Below are positions 34,126 through 46,327 of a stretch of 64,000 nt of DNA, one piece after another. The position numbers and the translations under genes were made by a program. The stretch comes from Gigaspora margarita. Lineage: Eukaryota; Glomeromycota; Glomeromycetes; Diversisporales; Gigasporaceae. The stretch spans positions 293,491-357,490 of the forward strand of contig WTPW01000077.1 of NCBI GenBank assembly GCA_009809945.1. The letters are read 5' to 3'. Below the pieces are notes generated by a model. The model did not search any database, was not told the DNA's origin, and saw only the letters and a program-made list of their open reading frames with translations. Position 1 is the first letter of the stretch. The number at the start of each line of letters is the position of its first letter.

Positions 34126-34559
34126 AGCTGCAGGCTGCAGATCACTTCCGGCACCCCCAAAATACTGCAGATCAAAAAATGTCTGGTCGGCTAAAGCCAG
34201 GTACATCACGAGATTACCCGATATGTAACCCGGATCCGTCCGAACAAAACAAAGCGAGACGACAAAGACAAAATCATGAAAAATATAAAAAACGAATATA
34301 TAAACCACTCTCTATAACCTTAATCTAACCCTAAAAATCAAAATAAAAACTTGATTGGTTTAAATTCAAAGCGATCACAAAATTTGATGTGCAATTCGAA
34401 AATATCACATTAAGTTCAATCCGCCCATTTGACACACGTGCAACTCAATCTGTCTGTCTATTTTCACAGTTGTCCGACCCATTTTTAATTTACTTTTCAA
34501 AATATGTCAGCACTTGATAGACTACAAAAATGTTTATAAGAACTTACAAAATGTAATAT
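34126..34559. other. intergenic stretch, nothing recognised
   Basis: No gene. A single TTAATCTAACCCTAAA word lies at 34319-34334. GC-containing words are more frequent here than in the flanking repeats. Confidence 0.4.
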
Positions 34560-35130
34560 TTTTTTCCTAGTGAGGTGAGGCTATAAGATACTGCGAAGAT
34601 ATCGAACAAATTGCTATGATATTGATGTTCAAGAAATTGGTATTTTCAATATCTATTTTAACAAAAAAGAAACATTTATTAATTATCTATTTTTTTTTAT
34701 TGGGCCTCGCGTCAAAATTTCTATTTGATCCAAAAAACAGGAATAATTAAATTTTTAGTAGACACTGCCCAAATAATTGATTCAACGCTTTCTAAAGCAA
34801 AGATTACTATTTTAGAATTTCTATTTCTTTTATATACAAAAAGTAAGATCCGATATTGAACCGTATTCAATCAAGATTAGGGTATGTAGAAATTATTATT
34901 TTTTCATTTATGATATAATTCTTTTTTTTTTTAATATGATATATTTGTTTAATAGGACACGAGTTTCACACTTCAACATAATGAAGCTTTTGTACGTGTT
35001 GCATCTTTTAAACCAATGGTTTGCAATGTTGGATTCAAGTGTACGAATAATTGATCCTAAAAAAAATGCACATGGAAGATATACTTCAACGGTAATTAAC
35101 TAACTTTATTATTTCCTTCACTAAAAACTT

Positions 35131-35178
<48 letters not shown>

Positions 35179-35192
35179 TAATAATAATAATA
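35131..35192. repeat. (AAT)n microsatellite
   Basis: About twenty ATA/AAT triplets lie in an intron of the DNA-PKcs relic. Similar runs are near 36049-36115 and 37100-37135. Confidence 0.9.
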
Positions 35193-35311
35193 GAAATTTA
35201 ACAATATTGTATGGTACAATTTCTTTAATAGATATCTAGATTGTGATTTTGTTCAGAGTAATTGTAATAGAAATTTAACAATATTGTATGGTACAATTTC
35301 TTTAATAGATA

Positions 35312-35497
35312 CAGTTGAACCTCCCAAACCGGTATGCATGGTAGACAAGTTTTGTATCAGTATTGAGAGGTTATCGGATTTGAAATCATTATAAACTATA
35401 TAGAATCATATAACAGAAACGGACTTGGTGGATTAATTTTTTATCGGATTTGACAGGTTATCGGATTTGACAGGATCGGTTTTTGGAGGTTCAACTG
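35312..35497. mobile_element. pogo-like MITE, family P, with preserved empty site
   Basis: CAGTTGAACCTCCCAAACCG and the inverse of TTTTTGGAGGTTCAACTG form the ends; TA is duplicated at 35310-35311 and 35498-35499. A 76-base duplication just to the left (35193-35268) retains the same target without the element: AATAGATATCTAGATTGTG is intact there. Confidence 0.95.
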
Positions 35498-35602
35498 TAT
35501 CTAGATTGTGTTTATGTTCAGAGTAAAATGAAACAAAATGTTTTAAGGTTTATATTTTGTATATTATTATTTGGTTATATTTATGTATATGCATAAGATA
35601 TA

Positions 35603-35785
35603 CAGTTGAACCTCCACAAACCGGTATGCATGGTGGACAAGTTTTGTATCAGTATTGAGAGGTTATCAGATTTGAAATCATTATNNNNTNGAANCANANN
35701 ANAGAAACGGACTTGGTGGATTAATTTTTTATCGGATTTGACAGGTTATCGGATTTGACAGGATCGGTTTTGGGAGGTTCAACTG
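35603..35785. mobile_element. pogo-like MITE, family P, second copy
   Basis: It is nearly identical to the copy at 35312-35497, with TA at 35601-35602 and 35786-35787. Scattered N lie at 35685-35702, where the paired copies differ least, which suggests reads could not be assigned between them. Confidence 0.9.
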
Positions 35786-38700
35786 TATTATAGTTTCGAT
35801 CATTACATAAATTTTTTACATAAATTACTTTTTTTTTCCGTAGTTTTTTTTATCGATATTTGTAAACATATGGAAGACTAGTAGCAATGATCAACAGAAT
35901 CAAAGGATCAACAAACAAAAGATCTTTCTATTTCTGTTCGAGGTGTCGGATATTTTACCGCACCAACAAAAAAGTTTATGGAAGAAGATTGGTTACAACA
36001 ACTATTTCAGGATTTGCTTAAACCAAGTGCTTGGGTAGTTTCAAGGTATTATTATTAATTATTATTAGTAATTATTATTAATTATTATTATTAATTATTA
36101 TTATTAATTATTATACTTTTGTTAATTTAGTAATAGAATTATAATTAATTATTATACTTTTGTTAATTTAGTAATATGAATTTTAAAGAGACTTCTCTGA
36201 ATGTTCAACAAATACCGTTGTTTTTTGAAGCATATTGTTACATTGGGCATGAATTTGATGTCATTTTTGATGAATTAATGGATGTTATTGAACGTGAAGT
36301 TGGATTAATGCTTATGTTTTACCCACGCTTAATATCCGAATTACGTCTTAGAAGTGCAAAAATGCTTATGAACAATTATTATGGATGTTATACATGAAAG
36401 GATGAGGTGTTTTACAAATATTTATTGCCAAAACATGTACGTTATCAGTTTTATTTTATTATATGATAAATATATATATTATTTAATCAACAAATATTAA
36501 ATATTATAATTAACTAATATTAATTAATGTTAATTATTTTTTTATAGTTTATTAAGCAATGATTTTTGACGTGTAAGATGCAGTTCAAGATAAAAGTCAA
36601 GTTGAAATTCAAGAAAATGTTCCTGGAATTATTAATCCTGTAGCTGAACATACATATCAAGAAATGTTCAATTTTTGGGATCATATCCTTAACTTGGGTT
36701 ATTCGTCAAAGTGGTAGAACCTCAAAATAATGATACTATCAAAAAATGTTTTTTCTATACTTTATGATGAATTATTTAATAGCAATTGCAGGATCTGGTG
36801 ATTTAAATAAAACCTTCTGTTTCTAAAGATTTTGTACTTAATCAAAATCTTGTAGATTTCTGGAAATTATTTTTACCAAGAATCAGACGTGATTTATTTT
36901 CAAGATAGGTTTATCTTTCAGGTGATACTTTAATCACTTTTTCTACTCAATTTCCTTATGTTAATGGTTTCTACAAGATGCTGGGTTCATGTATGAAGGT
37001 GTGCGAAATTATAAAATTTTTTGATTCTAATAAAAAAATAAATGATGAAGTATATTTTTTATTCCATAATTTTTTATGTATATTACAAAATTTAATAATA
37101 TAAAATAATAATAATAATAATAATAATAATAATTTAATTTAATTTATTGTATTGTATAATTGTTATCTTATTGATTCGCGCAGAATATCGCAATTCACGG
37201 CGTGCGTAATCAATTATCTCCCTCCACTACTTCATTACAACGCGCGAGTTACTTTCTTTTTACAAAATTCCTCAAAGAAATTTATGTTCGACTTGATCTA
37301 TACAAAGATGATTTACTTGCTTCATGCCTTGATCTTGTTCTTTCTGCTCCTAGAGAGCTTCTTCATATGTATGTCCTTATATCACCAATACGTATTGCGT
37401 TGAAATTGGGTCGAAGTTAGCAACCACTTGCAAATATTGGTTTAAATGCAATTGAAAAATTATTAGATATGAAGATTCTCAAAATATTAAAAATTACTTG
37501 GTCAAATATTACCACTTTTAAATGATTATTTATTGATTACTGCTGATTCAATGGATAATTCTCTTAAAGAAATTGCTCAAGTTCGTGCTGATGCTCTATT
37601 ATTAAAACGTGGAATTAAGACTGTAGAACAAGCTAGAAAACAAAAAATAAAAGATTGGATAAACATAAAAATCTTACAATTGTTGGGGTATATATTAAAT
37701 ATATTAAAATATAATAATAATACTTTTTAATTTATATACGTGTTTGGATATATTACATTCATATAAGATTTTATTATAAAATTATATCAGTTTGTCAATT
37801 AAAGAAAAATGTTGTATTACATAATTTACAAGTACACGTTCTTCGAATACTGGAAGACTTGGTGGAACTAGTAAATTAATTTTCGAACGCATTGTTAATA
37901 ATGAGACAACAACAATTCTACAACAAAAGATTCATGGATTTAAACATAAAACTTCAAATAATCTTTTGACTTGGGATCCAGAAAAACGATTGATTTTTAA
38001 TATTCCATATCCGGATATTAATGTGGAAATTTCAATTGGTAAATTTTTATAAAAAAAATTAGATATATGTATATGTATGAATTTGTTTAAAACATTATTA
38101 TTATCATAGATGAATTCTTCCCATATATTGTTGAACTGGCCGAATCGACACCTGATCGAAAAACAAAAGTTTTTGCTTGCGAACTTTTAAATTCTATTAC
38201 GTTGCTTATGATTGGTAAAAGCGCGTTTCAAGCTCGCAGTACGGCAGGACCACAAAAGGTTTAGTAAAATATAACATTGTTATTCTTTTTGATTTTTATG
38301 ATTTAAAGATTTATTAAGGTTTAGACAAATGTTATATTATATTTTCTCACAAAAATTTACATTATATTAATTATATTTTTAGAGTCCATTTTATCGTATA
38401 TATTGCCGAATATTTCCTGCACTTTACGTTTGGCCATTGATACAGACCAAGTTCCAAGAAAATTGTTTCAGCGTCTTGTAGCACAATGATACATTGGTTT
38501 TACAAATAATGCTCAATATGAGAACCCAGAAACTATTGCACTATTACAATGTTGTCTTGACGCTATATGTGATACTTGGGTTCATTGAGAGATTATGGTG
38601 CTGAATGCCTTAATAAATTTTTATTATGGTCAATTAAACAATCATCAGTTCAGGTATTTTATCCATTTTACATGATTTCATTTAAGAAATTTTATTATAT

Positions 38701-41700
38701 TGTATAACATTTATTATTATTTATTATTATTTACTATCATATTATTTATCATTATTTATACTATTATTTATTTATTATATAGCAAATGGATGAAAATCCG
38801 ATGAACATTAAATCGTTATTAAAACGTTTATATAACCTTTCTGCACATTCTGATTATACTAAACGACTTGGAGCTTCACTTGCTGTTAATCATATATATC
38901 GTGTATATCGTGAGGAAGAATCTTTAATTGATTAGTTTGCATTTGAACTATTATATTGAATTTTATTTAACTTGAGGCTCTCTGATCAAGATCAAGATGT
39001 TATTGGTAAATAATAATATATTTATTACTTGGAATACTTTTATGGAGATACTGACTAAAAAAAATGGCTTTTTTTTTTTTTAGGTACACGACAACAAGTT
39101 ATCGCTGCGATTAGGCAAAAATCATTACTGTCAAATCAAATTTGTTCATAAATGAAACAGATATTCGGTGCAAATTTTCTAACCTTGATAAAGCTGAGTT
39201 TCATCTTTAGTTAAATGGGAGACTTGTAAACTAGAACGGGATTATGAAACATGTGTAGAGAATTATTTTCTGAATTTGTGTCATTACTATCAGGTGAATA
39301 ATACGCATAATATGTTGATAATATTAAGTTTTGAGAGTTAACTTTTAGCTTTTTCTCATTTTATTTAGAACATAAAAGTGGTTCTCGATGAATTTCATGT
39401 GAACTCTCAAAAGATTCATCATTTCTGGAAAATCTCTATAAAATTTCAACACTATCCAAATTACCTTCTCAACATCATGGTGTAATTTCAGCAAAAACCA
39501 AAGGGTGGTGTTTACGATTCTTATGCATTTTAAAAAATTATACGTGGCTAATAAAAGAAAAAATTGTGGTACCTCTGGTACTAATTAAAAATGGATGCTC
39601 AATTTTCCGACAAGCCATTGATTATTTTTTAGATATTGTAGGATGATATTAAGTGTTGATTCTAGTTATTCACATTATATGATGGAAGTTGATAATGAAA
39701 GTAGCTTTAGCTCTATTAGTTCTGAAAATATTTTAACCCCTGGTGAAAGATTGCAATGGTTAAATCATGAAGTACAAATGATTGATCGTTTAATAGATTT
39801 TGCTATTGTTATACTAGAAAATGCAAATGATAAAGATATACAAAGTAGATGGGATGCAACCATTTTTGGTAATTCATTTTTTAAGACAATAGCCAAATCA
39901 TTGTTTTATTTCGAAACTTTGGGATTGGATTTATATATAGTGGTGGAAATGAACGAGGTAAAGTTGCAAAAAAATTTGAACATTTATTGGCCTTGTGGAA
40001 AAATTGATCAAACCCTGGAAATTTTCATTGTGATCAAATGATTTAAAGAAATTGCTGTATTGCTTTTTCAAATGAATTGACTTGCTTAATATTAAAATTG
40101 AAAATTCAGGTAATTTCATCTTTTTTTATGTGAAAAAAATTTGTTTATTTTATCTAAATTTATGTTTTATATACGTAAATCTGTGAATAAAAAAAAATTA
40201 AATAATTAGATCCTGCTAGTAACATCCGTATTACAGCTGGTTTTAAAATACTAACAACGACTGGGATCTTTCCGGAATTGTTTGCTCACATGCCATCACA
40301 TGTGGTTCATAATCATACTCTACAAGGGTATACTATATTGATGTGGGAAAAATTCATGCCTTTTAGAAACGCACAGGAGCCTGTTTGGATTGAACTTGCG
40401 GGTTATTTACTTACATTTGTTTTAAGTAATAACGCTGATGCGTTGAATAAGTGGCTTTTTAGTGACATCTTGGTATGTCTTACATAATTTGTTATACTTC
40501 TGGTAATTACTGTATTTAAGATATTTAAGTTATAATGGCATATTTATTTTTACGTTAATTTGTGGTTTTCCGAGTCATAGATCTCATGTGAATTATCAAG
40601 ATGGTTGTCTGTATTTTTCTCAAGCGTGAGTAATTATTTTCAAATAAAATCAATTCATTATTATTACAATGTTATTACAATATTATTACAATGCTCTTTA
40701 TTAATTGTCAAATTTATTCAAATTTATTCAAAATAGATCAATGAACATATATCTCGTAATTTCAAAGGATTTGCTTTTATATTTTGTGAGAACATTAATG
40801 ATGCAATTGTAAAAGATGTCATTTGCGGAGTAATTGATTATTTATCTTTCAAGAGAAATTCGGAACAAATACTATCGTTTTTGAACGACGTAAGTAAAAA
40901 GGATCGATTTCAGATATGAAATAGTAATTTCAGAATTTCCACGTATCCTTTAATAATTCTTTATATATATTTTTTCAAGTTCACTTCGGCATCATATTTC
41001 TTAAATCAGTTGTAAAAATTTCTCATTCTTAAATAATCTACTAAAATCTAATTTATCTACAGTATTAATTATCAATTTAATTACATTAATATTCTACTAA
41101 CTTTTAATCTGTTCTTGTTGTATTAATCTTTCTTGTTGAAATTATGGAAGGGACTTATAAAACTTGATTGCCATCTATTAAAACGACCATTTTCAAATAA
41201 CTTTAAACAACTATTCTTTGATGCATACGTATCTTTATTGGAAAAGAGACAGAACTTGATTATAAATGTGAAGCTTTAGATATTTTGCCAGTATCTCTTA
41301 ATTCTGATATGCCTACTGCAAAGGTATTATCCAAAATATTTATTTAATCAAAATAAAACTTTACTAAATATAGTGGTTCTTTACCTAGATTGAATCATGC
41401 ATTTCGGATATGTTGAATAACCAATTTCCTTTATGATCAAATCTGGTGGAACAAGAAAGTATCCTTTTAATTCGAACATTAGTAATGTGATTTTATCTAA
41501 ATAAATTATATCCTTAACTATCTGTTAAACTAAATAAATATATTTCAGTACTTGATGTGTTTCTTAAAGCAATGGTGCGATCTGATAGCGTTAGCATTTT
41601 TAAAATTTTGGTCCCTATTTTTGTTCGAGAGCATGATCACATTTATAGTGAAGAGTTTTATCGCAAACTTGAGAATTTGTTTCTAAACTTCCGCGATCTA

Positions 41701-42290
41701 AATTTGTTGAACCTTTGGAAATAGCTTTCGTGTATTGTGCTTTTTTATAATTAGGTTAATCTTATTTAATCTTATTTAATCTCATTTAAACTTATTAAAT
41801 CTTATGTGGTTTTATATTTATATCATTTGATGATTTTAATCTGGGTTAAATATTTCATGGACTCAAAGTTTCAAAGTTTGCAAATTTTCATTGAATTCCC
41901 ATATTGATGCAAGGAGCAAAGGTTTTTATCGTGGAATTTTAAAAAAAGGCACATTAAAAATTTGATCAATATTATTGAACAGGATAAACATTCAAGGACT
42001 AATTCTGAAATGGTTTATGAACTTGATGCAAAAGCTGGATCATTTACTTTATTACAAATATCCTTTTGTGTAATATCGTTACGATACGAGTTTTATAATT
42101 AATATTTGGTCCTTAAGTATTTTTAATTACATTATGTATCTTCGAGTTTCTAAAGATGATATTTATTCAGAAAAAGGAGAAATTGTTCAAACTTATTTTC
42201 AAGGAAGAATAACAAAGGCAAATGAGCTGACACGTATAATAATGGACTTTGCACATAAAACTAAATCAAGGATTGAAAATGTATGATTTA

Positions 42291-42639
42291 TTGTGCATTG
42301 CTAGATAGTTACTTACAGTGGCCTACCATATTATTGTGGACACTTTTTAAAAATTTATACAGAGCTAAATATTTAAGATATTAATTTAAAAAGTAAATTA
42401 TAAATTCTTTAAATCTATATCTTTTAAATAAAAAAAAATTTAAAAGATTTTATGCTACAGTTTTTAAAATTAGGTTTAAGTAAAATATTAGATTTTTGGT
42501 TTTTATTGTTGTACAAAATTAATTAAATAAAGCAAAATTAATTTTTTATTAAGCTAATTGGATTTCAAAAATAAGCAAAAATTATTCAAGCTCTTCTTGT
42601 ATAGATTCACAATTTTTTTAGATCACCAAATTTATTAGA
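42291..42639. other. AT-rich stretch after the DNA-PKcs relic
   Basis: No gene. The next DNA-PKcs segment would be expected here but is not found. The stretch ends at the foldback element. Confidence 0.4.
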
Positions 42640-43717
42640 TAAGGTAGATATGCCTAATTCGGCGCACCTAAGTTCTACGATAAATACCGCGTGACATATT
42701 GATCAGAATCAGATGATTTTGGTACCATTCGATTCGTCTCATCGAGACGAATCGAAGGACACCAAAATCACCCAAACCTGATCACTCAATCATGAGATAT
42801 CACATTTTAACGATTATCTTAAAACATAGTCCAATTTTGGTGTAGTGCCTAATTCAGCGCACTAAAGATTTCTAATGATATCATGTGAATCATTGATCCA
42901 AATTATACAATTTTAGTACCATTCGATTCGTCATGATGAGACGAGTCGGAAGGTACTAAAATTATGTGATTATGATCGATAGTTCACAAGATATCATCAT
43001 TTAATCAAGATAACCTGTGTAAAGCAAAATTTGAAATTAAAATCGTCGATAACTTTTAACAGACTGATCTATTTTTGATGATTTTACCACCAAAATAACT
43101 GCCTAGAAGAGACGATTCAAAACGAGCCTAAAATCATTAAAATCTAATCACAGAATCACAAGATCGTTAAAGATTTTCTTATTATTTTGATGAAAATTAA
43201 ATTAGTTAAACTAATTAATTTTTATTCAAAGTAATATAAAAATCTTAACAATCTTGTGATTTCATGATTGCATTTTAATGATTTTGGGCTTTTGGAATCG
43301 TCTTTTCAAGGCAGTCATTTTGTTGGTAAAATCGTCAAAAATGGACTGGTCTATCAAACTTATCTACATTTGATGCTAATTTTCAAAAATTATATATAAG
43401 TAGGTTATTTTGGTTAAATAAAAATATCTTGTGAACTATTGGTCAGAATCACATGATTTTGGTACCATTCGCTTCATCTCGATGAGATGAACCTAATGCA
43501 AATGATCTATGGACAGTTCTTAGGGACAGTTCAGTGACCAGAATTAGGTTTAGGGTTAGGGTTAGGGTAGGTGGATTTAGCTAATATCAGTCAGCATGCA
43601 CTGTCCATAAGAACTGTCTGTAGGCTCAGCGAATCTAATAGTACTAAAATCACATGATTCTGATCAACAGTTCATAAGATATTGTTAGTGTGTGCCAAAT
43701 TAGGCATATCTACCTTA
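42640..43717. mobile_element. 1.08-kb foldback element
   Basis: The ends TAAGGTAGATATGCCTAATT and its inverse AATTAGGCATATCTACCTTA are perfect. The interior is symmetrical: GATCAGAATCAGATGATTTT, TTTTGGTACCATTCGATTCG and GTCTCATCGAGAC near 42692-42760 are mirrored at 43640-43700, and GATAACTTTTAACAGACTGA-type blocks near 43050 are mirrored near 43350. GATTCGTCTC palindromes recur near 42735, 42930 and 43475. No transposase. A 117-base element is nested at 43507-43623. Confidence 0.9.
43507..43623. mobile_element. 117-base MITE with TTAGGG tract, nested
   Basis: CTATGGACAGTTCTTAGGGA then CAGT is the left end; the right end is the inverse, ACTGTCCATAAGAACTGTCT then GTAG. GGTTTAGGGTTAGGGTTAGG fills the interior at 43550-43570. 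It breaks one of the palindromes of the surrounding foldback. Confidence 0.85.
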
Positions 43718-44068
43718 TGTTAAATGAAGTTAAAATATTTAAAATGTTGTATTTACTACTTTATATTAATTTATTTTAATTCATATTTATATCTTTAATA
43801 ATTTGCAGATTAGCATAAAAGTAAACTTTATTGTTGGTAACCAAAATATGCAGCTACATTTCATTTTTTAATTTATCATTTTCTTTTTCTAAAAGCTTGA
43901 TCTTTGCTTTTAGACAATTATTTTTCTCAAAAATTTTAGCCCAAGTAATATATTTATAAGTTGTTGAATAGATAGCAAATAATTATATACAGATATCTGT
44001 TTATTTTGCTAAGCTAAAGATAGGCTGCAATACTTTTTATTGGTAGAGAATAACCAAGTTTATTGGGA

Positions 44069-45290
44069 TTAATAGCAAACCAGATTTAAGGGCCAAATTT
44101 CTGTGATCTTGAAAGTATCAACAATTATTGTAGAAATGTAAGTCAAAAGAAATGCTGTTCTAAATATTTTGATGAATATATGCTTAGTTACTAACTTGCA
44201 ATTTTTATTATAAAGCCTATTACAACCTTTGCTATACTCATTTTTGAGTTTAGCAAAGGAAAGCTCAGCAAGTTGAAGAACATGGGTTATATGAGGTAGG
44301 AGCATATAAAGTAAAACTCTATAATCATATCAAAAACTAGTACTTATACTGTCGGCCCTCCCCAAACTGGTATGCATGGTGGACAGGTTTTGTATTAGTT
44401 TCAGAAGGTTATCGGATTTGAAAACATTATAAACTATTAGATTTATATATCAGGTACCAACTTGGTAGATTAAGTATTTATCAGATTTGACAGGTTATCA
44501 ATTTTGACAAAATCAGTTTGGGGAGGGCTGACAGTATAATTTATATAGCTTTTATAACCATCAAGAATTAAAATAACAAGATGGTTTGATAACATTGAGT
44601 TAACAAAGTACTTGAAGTACATCTGGAAAGTTCTTCCTGCATGTATCCTATTTTAATGAAACCCATAACAGTTCCAACAGGTGCTCTAGTTAACAAATCT
44701 GGAATTGTATAAATGCTTTTGTAAATTATTAAAGGGGTATATAATCACCAGTAGCAAAACAACAAATATATAATTATAAGTATTGCTGTGAGAAAGTTTG
44801 TGAATCTGATAAGCACCTTTTTTGGTAATAACTTTTTGAACTTTAGATAACAAAATGAATCCAGTTTCATCTATGTTCCAAATATATTCTGTTATTAGTG
44901 AATTGTTTTTACTAAGTTTGTCAAAGTGATCTTTGACAATGACTGGATTAGTTCTTTATACTCATGTTTCTGACAAGGCTTAGGGATTCGAAAGAATAAG
45001 TCAGAGTAATCTTTTATAAAATGTTTCTACCAGGCCCTTGATCATTAAAAGGATGTTTACAATTGCTACTATACACAATTTGCATTATACAATAATTCAC
45101 ATCCGATTTTGTAAGACCCAATCCCATTTTTGCATATTCTTACAGTACCTACTAATTGCTCTCCTTCATGCTTATTCAAAACTGTAGTACAGCCTGAACA
45201 ATTAGGACCACTATTATTTTTTGCATATCTATGTTGTTTCTGCAATTTCATATCATGATGAAGTTGCACATATACTAGAGTAATCAAAAG
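44069..45290 (-). pseudogene. pogo/Tigger-type DDE transposase, decayed
   Basis: On the minus strand YIWNIDETGFILLSKVQKVI (near 44825-44885) is the first catalytic block, with Asp in the usual NxDETG. IPDLLTRAPVGTVMGF and GYMQEE follow (near 44640-44690), then HLVILILDGYKSY (near 44545-44580) with the second Asp. LPHITHVLQLAELSFAKLKN (near 44235-44300) is the THVLQPLD-like third block. C-terminal text includes GCNRLYNKN and TEIWPLN. The parts lie in different frames with stops, and a 186-base family P MITE is inserted directly after the second Asp block. An upstream piece (45069-45287) would be part of the DNA-binding side. No matching TIRs were found. Confidence 0.85.
44349..44534. mobile_element. 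pogo-like MITE, family P, diverged ends, nested
   Basis: The ends CTGTCGGCCCTCCCCAAACT and the inverse of TTGGGGAGGGCTGACAG are flanked by TA. The interior GGTATGCATGGTGGACAGG, TATCGGATTTGA and ATTTGACAGG match the family, although the terminal ten bases differ from CAGTTGAACC. It interrupts the pogo transposase relic. Confidence 0.9.
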
Positions 45291-45349
45291 AGTTAAGTGC
45301 AGCTTTAATAGCTTTTTGGTGTGCAGTTCAATTAATTTTTTTTGTTCTT

Positions 45350-46007
45350 AGGCTTAATTGTATTTTTTCATATAGTTTTGGTTTGATCCTTATTTTTAGT
45401 TTTTGGTTGGTTTTACCCATTTTTATTAGAAGTTGAAAACAAATAAGTTTTATTTTATGCAATCAGCCATGAATGTGACTACAAGTTGAAAGTAAATTTA
45501 CAATTATGACAAGTTTGAAAGTAAATTTATTTGTTTTTATTTTAATTGATTGCAAACACAATTGATGTTTTTTTTATATTTTGATCAATAAATTACAAGC
45601 ATGAATAAAAATTTATTTTTTCATGATCGATCACAATTGGGCATGATCAATTATAGTACAGCATGATAACATTCACCAATCGCAAGCATGTAGTTGCAAT
45701 TACAACTTTAACTATTTAAATTTTATATGAATTTGCTAAATAAAGCTTCAACACATGTTTTTAATTAAATAAAAAATAAAGTTAACTCAAAAAAATCAAG
45801 TTTTACAGACAAATCTTGTATAAGGTTTACCAGGAAAGTAGATTATTATTTGAGGTACAATGGTAATTGTGTAACTGCTATTGTGCATATTTAACAATAT
45901 ACAAGGTTATGTATACAGTATATATTTGTAATTTAAATATACTATAATGCATAATAAAACAAATTAACTTTTTTTTAAATGTGCTACATTACCCATCCTC
46001 ACCACAA
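45350..46007. other. AT-rich stretch, nothing recognised
   Basis: No gene. It includes the repeated word ACAAGTTGAAAGTAAATTTA (near 45482 and 45510) and CATGATCGATCACAATTGGG then CATGATCAATTATAG. Confidence 0.4.
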
Positions 46008-46327
46008 TACTGTAAGTGTCTGAAAATAAGCTATCTTTTTTGGGCAAAACATTATATAAAAAATCATAAGGTAGCTTATTTTCAGATTTTTGATTTTTTT
46101 AAAAAATTGAAAATGTACTAATAAAAACTTGTTCAAATGCTACCAAATTTTTAATTTAGGTGTATTTCGATGTTTTGAACAAGTTACTTAATGGCACTAT
46201 TGAGGTTTACTTAGTAATATTTAGATATTTATATGTAGCAACTGCTAATAGGTTTTTTAAGATTTTTGAAAAAAATTAAAAAGGTAGTTTATTTTAGGTA
46301 GTAGCTTAATTTTGAACACATACAGTA
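46008..46327. mobile_element. family B element, single copy
   Basis: TIRs are TACTGTAAGTGTCTGAAAAT then AAGCTA, and the inverse of TAGCTTAATTTTGAACACAT then ACAGTA. The interior matches each half of 3221-3834: GTATTTCGATGTTTTGAAC, TTACTTAATGGCAC and TATGTAGCAACTGCTAATAG. Confidence 0.85.

Larger units (their letters stand above)
34560..42290 (+). pseudogene. PRKDC: DNA-PKcs-like protein, N-terminal HEAT half, decayed
   Basis: Successive short exons translate to blocks that follow the human DNA-PKcs HEAT solenoid in order: ISVRGVGYFTAP (35925), YCYIGHEFDVIFDELMDVI (36235), EHTYQEMFNFWDHIL (36645), YKDDLLASCLDLVLSAP (37300), ALKLGRSQPLANIGLNAIEK (37400), GRLGGTSKLIFERIV (37855), LTWDPEKRLIFNIPYPD (37970), FFPYIVELAESTPDRKTKVF (38115), SLRDYGAECLNKFLLWSIKQ (38583), [20 protein letters not shown] (38855), PASNIRITAGFKILTT (40210) and GRITKANELTRIIMDF (42205). 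Introns keep GT..AG signals. Stops and single-base shifts interrupt it, for example TAG in LID*FAF near 38932 and shifts near 38485 and 38590. The last block is at about 42290; FAT and kinase domains are absent. DNA-PKcs acts with Ku in non-homologous end joining. The part before 35845 is assigned only by position. Confidence 0.85.
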
